Position numbers and translations under genes: made by a program. A stretch of DNA of 64,000 bases from Siphonodentalium dalli (taxonomy: Eukaryota > Mollusca > Scaphopoda > Gadilida > Siphonodentaliidae), in the NCBI GenBank assembly GCA_032622095.1, contig CP136069.1:72749319-72813318 (forward strand), read 5' to 3'. Below, piece by piece: positions 60,856-64,000 of this stretch; the first letter of the stretch is position 1; each line of letters opens with the position of its first letter. A model generated the notes under the pieces. That model was not told where the DNA came from and made no database searches. It saw only the letters and a program-made list of their open reading frames with translations.

Positions 60856-61713
60856 TAGTGTTGAAATGATTAATCGACTAATCGAAATCGACGCGATTAT
60901 TAAACTAGTCGATTCCGAAATCGGCTAGTCGACTAGTCTGGATACACCCACCACCATTATGCCATCGCGAAAGCAGTGCCGTAGCTGCCGTTACCGAATT
61001 ACCGAACAATTTAAACCATCAGGCTATCGAAATACACAATCACAATTAGCTTGTTAAAGCCTTCTTTGTTGTCCCTTTGATGCGATAACTGCTTTCAGTA
61101 CTTGGTGGTCATGCACGATCGCGAAACCCAATGACCTCAACTCAATGTATTTGTCGGCGCCGCGGCGGCTTATTCTTTGAAGTTGAGACGGCCGTCTTTG
61201 ATAATCAACTTCATAGAATGAGCGCCTATCGCCACTGTGTCTATTTCGGCGTGACGAAATTGATCTGAGTGATAACGTGTTTGGTCAACGTGTTTGCAGG
61301 TGTGCAGGACTCAACTTCACTCAAGTGAGTTGCGAAGTGACATTAAGTTTTAAGTTAACAAGTCCAATATATTATAGTTTACTGAAGCACTATGTCAGTA
61401 TACCTTTAAAGTTTATTTGTCAAATTGTGTGATATTTTCCCAATGTCCTGCTGCTACAGCTGTTATAACATTTATTTTGTAACTTTTGTTTGACTCTGTC
61501 GGAGATGAAGTTCGTTTCTCAAAAATCTTGCATTTATTCATGTACGCCCGTTTGTGAAGTCAATCAGTGACAAGCACACTGGGCAAGTTCGAAAACAACG
61601 ATGTTCGATTGTAAGCAAGAACCGGTACGGCCCGGTAGACCATACCATATCAATTTTAAAGGAACATTTTACACAAAACATGTAGAATAATGCACCGGTT
61701 TCTGATTGTTGCA
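60856..61713 (-). mobile_element. Truncated inverted relative of hAT element A
   Basis: TAGTGTTGAAATGATTAATC at 60856 is the same terminus as hAT A. The sequence to 61430 is the reverse complement of 2548-3117, and 61450-61713 that of 1571-1830; the middle of the element is missing. The other end (the part equal to 1207-1570) is lost. 61720-61990 shows nothing recognised. Confidence 0.85.
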
Positions 61714-62003
61714 CATCCGATAGGCAAATATTAAATGATCCCTTTCACCTTGAGCCAGGTTCAGCCACCAATTGAATATTCATCATTAGAGGAAATGTCT
61801 TATTTTGAAATCCCTCAAATGCATTTGGGCTGCAGGATAATAATAAAGGTGCTGGTATTCTTGAGACTGACATATTGTATGGTGGTCAAATATTTTCACC
61901 TGATAACTCTTATAATCTCATCCAGGTTAATCATGACACATTCTCACCTGTATAGATTTTGGTATCGATTGAATGTTTTTGAAAATATTAACCCTACAGT
62001 AAT

Positions 62004-62255
62004 AAGCCTTGAAATAGGGTGTCTGTCATTTGCAGAATGAGGTCCCCAGAGGGTGAATTTAGTGATGCTACCCCACATAGCGGGCTAGCGTCACCAAATT
62101 CACCCTCTGGGGACCTCATTCTGCTTACAAGTCAGCAGAATGAGGTTCCAAGAGGGTGAATTTGGTGATGCTAGCCCGCTATGTGGGGTAGCATCACTAA
62201 ATTCACCCTCTGGGGACCTCATTCTGCAAATGACAGACACCCTATTTCAAGGCTT
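62004..62255. mobile_element. Mutator-like hairpin MITE, copy 11, intact with 10-bp TSD
   Basis: Starts AAGCCTTGAAATAGGGTGTC and ends with its complement. The exact 10-bp repeat CTACAGTAAT flanks it (61994-62003 and 62256-62265). It contains two AATGAGGT hairpins in mirror order, making the whole 252 bp nearly one palindrome. The best-preserved copy in the window. 62270-62745 shows nothing recognised. Confidence 0.88.
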
Positions 62256-62748
62256 CTACAGTAATATTTCCGCTGTTTACAGACATTGTATCTTTCCAAT
62301 GATCAGCTTAGAATAAAATTAACCATAGACATTACTGTATGCTATCCAATGTTATGACTCATATATTTTCAATCTGACCAACCTCTAGTTATCTGATAAT
62401 TCTGCATTAAAATATTTCAGTCCTCTCAATTATGATTTTTTGGCTTTGGCAATCCGCTACAGCAACCATTGGCATTGGTCCGATTTGCTTCAGAAAATAG
62501 CCAATTATGAGGGTTGATTATTTTATATCCAACCATTATCAATCATATTTAATATCCAGGTCTTTACACCCCTCACTTGTATAGATGTTCAGGTATTGAT
62601 TGGTCTCTAATCTCAATGTTCCCATGACTTTTTAATATGTTGCTAACACAACAGCAACATGATATGTTATGTCTCACGTTCCAATGTAATACATAGATAA
62701 ATAGAGTTATTATGATGTTATGTACTTAATTTCATAACTATTTTATCT

Positions 62749-63182
62749 TTAACCCTTTCAGTGCCAGAGGCCGATCTCATCGGCCCTAATTTACGGTCTG
62801 TTTTTTTTTAGATTTTTTTTTTTTTTGGGGTATGCTTAAGCATGCTATAGTGAATTTAAAAACAAACTGGTTAAAACCTTAGGGGCATGTTATAACTCAA
62901 AACTATCACCAAGTATTCATAGTAATAATTTTGATGCCCATGAAAAACGTAAGATTCCCTGGCACTAGACCTACAAAATAAGTCTGTTAAAGAATATAAG
63001 AAAAAATTATTCAAATTGTAAAAAATTGTAAAAAATAATAACAAATGATGAAAAATTGTTAGGCCAATGCATTCTCTTATATATGCGAGGCGACCTATGG
63101 TCGACTCGCATATATAAGAGAATGCATTGGCACAGGGTATATGGGTTGATACAAAAATCGGACCTGGCACTGAAAGGGTTAA
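62749..63182. mobile_element. TTAA-bounded MITE, copy 10, with hairpin and minisatellite
   Basis: TTAACCCTTTCAGTGCCAG and its complement CTGGCACTGAAAGGGTTAA form intact ends with TTAA on both sides. Inside are GGCCGATCTCATCGGCC (a short palindrome), the GTTAAAGAATATAAGAAAAA minisatellite, and one GCATTCTCTTATATATGCGA hairpin. TTAA borders with CCCTTT are typical of piggyBac-like elements. Confidence 0.82.
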
Positions 63183-63789
63183 CAGCTATGGTGTCTGACT
63201 CTGGTTGGGCTTAATTAGCTTTATCACTCTATAACATATATTTGTGTTGGAGTGACCTAATTGGTTGAAATCGAATGCCATATCCATGTTCCTATTGTGT
63301 TTATGTGAGCAAGGTGCCCATAAGTCTGATTCCACTTGTGAACTATTAATTAATAGTAAACTTTGAATTGTTGAAAGTCTTCCACTCATGAAAAGGTTCT
63401 TGTAAGGATTTATGAAATTGCTAATCACTATTGCCAAGGTATTGGTTAGGCCAAAAAAAAAAAACATGTCTGTTTCTGATGACATGGGGAGAATTTTCCA
63501 GGCAGGCAGGCACTTTACACTTTTTTTTCTTTCTTTCAAATTAGTCATTTGAAAGCGATAAAACAGTGCATTAACATACATGTATTAAAGAGTTTTGAAT
63601 ATCATATACCTGCCAACTGCCCAAGTATTGGATCTCATTCATAGCAGTACCATTTTGAATAGACAGGGAAATTGTTTATGGGATCAACATTGCTCTCAGA
63701 TATGTTCATGTGTTCTGACATATAACGACCGGTGATCACATGATAGAGTTCAAAGTAGTTTAAGTTTATAATTTTATTTGACAGAATAT

Positions 63790-64000
63790 CCAATGTTGAA
63801 CACCCACCAATTGAAAATTGGAGCAGAACTTCCCCTATAGGACTGTAAAGTAAGAACCCCCCCCCCCCCCATTGAAAATTTGAGCAGACCCCCACCCCCC
63901 CCCCCCACCAATTGAAAATTTGAGCAGAACTTACCCTATAGGCCTGTGAAGTAACCCCCACCAATTGAAAATTACCCTATAGGCCTGTAAAGTAAGAACC
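63790..64000. repeat. Tandem repeat with poly-C tracts at right edge
   Basis: Units with CCACCAATTGAAAATTTGAG, CAGAACTTACCCTATAGGCC and TGTAAAGTAAGAACC recur at least three times, separated by runs of C. The array continues past the window. 63190-63780 otherwise holds only the A-run repeat at 63445-63535. Confidence 0.8.

Overview
This window is a piece of animal nuclear genome: spliced genes, long AT-rich introns and many kinds of transposable element. The coding style, an L1/Tx1-type LINE, GACA-type satellites and the dense small hairpin transposons fit a mollusc, probably a bivalve, but that is inference from general character and no species can be named.

The one cellular gene that can be read with confidence is RFC1, the large subunit of replication factor C, the PCNA clamp loader. 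It lies on the minus strand and leaves the left edge of the window. Thirteen coding exons can be placed between 46783 and 3160, with GT/AG borders and codon phases that join without a break. They supply the N-terminal PCNA-binding motif, a lysine/serine-rich linker with an internal duplication, an acidic segment, the BRCT domain, and the start of the AAA+ ATPase with Walker A and the following strand. The start codon appears to sit alone on an upstream exon that I could not place. The rest of the ATPase and the C-terminal domain lie beyond position 1.

Nearly everything else is transposon. Exact target-site duplications (TSDs) define four hAT insertions: 1207-3117, 7823-11010, 11547-24647 and 41722-42810. 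Hairpin MITEs with 10-bp TSDs (Mutator-like), TTAA-bounded double hairpins (piggyBac-like) and TA-flanked hairpins (mariner-like) fill the RFC1 introns. The 18.2-kb intron between 25278 and 7050 holds a nest: one hAT element contains an apparently intact two-ORF LINE (ORF1 12469-13413, ORF2 14725-18561), whose 3' region in turn carries a 4.7-kb TIR element and a related MITE. Subtracting the two nested insertions leaves about 1.7 kb, an ordinary size for this gene.

From 46.8 kb to 64 kb, upstream of RFC1 exon 2, there are broken LINE tails, tRNA-derived SINE heads split by later insertions, a TIR element full of the palindrome GTTGGGCCAAC, a large fold-back repeat, and two or three small open frames of uncertain meaning. 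I found no convincing tRNA, rRNA or CRISPR feature. I found no new biochemical system; the most informative structure is the transposon stratigraphy inside RFC1.
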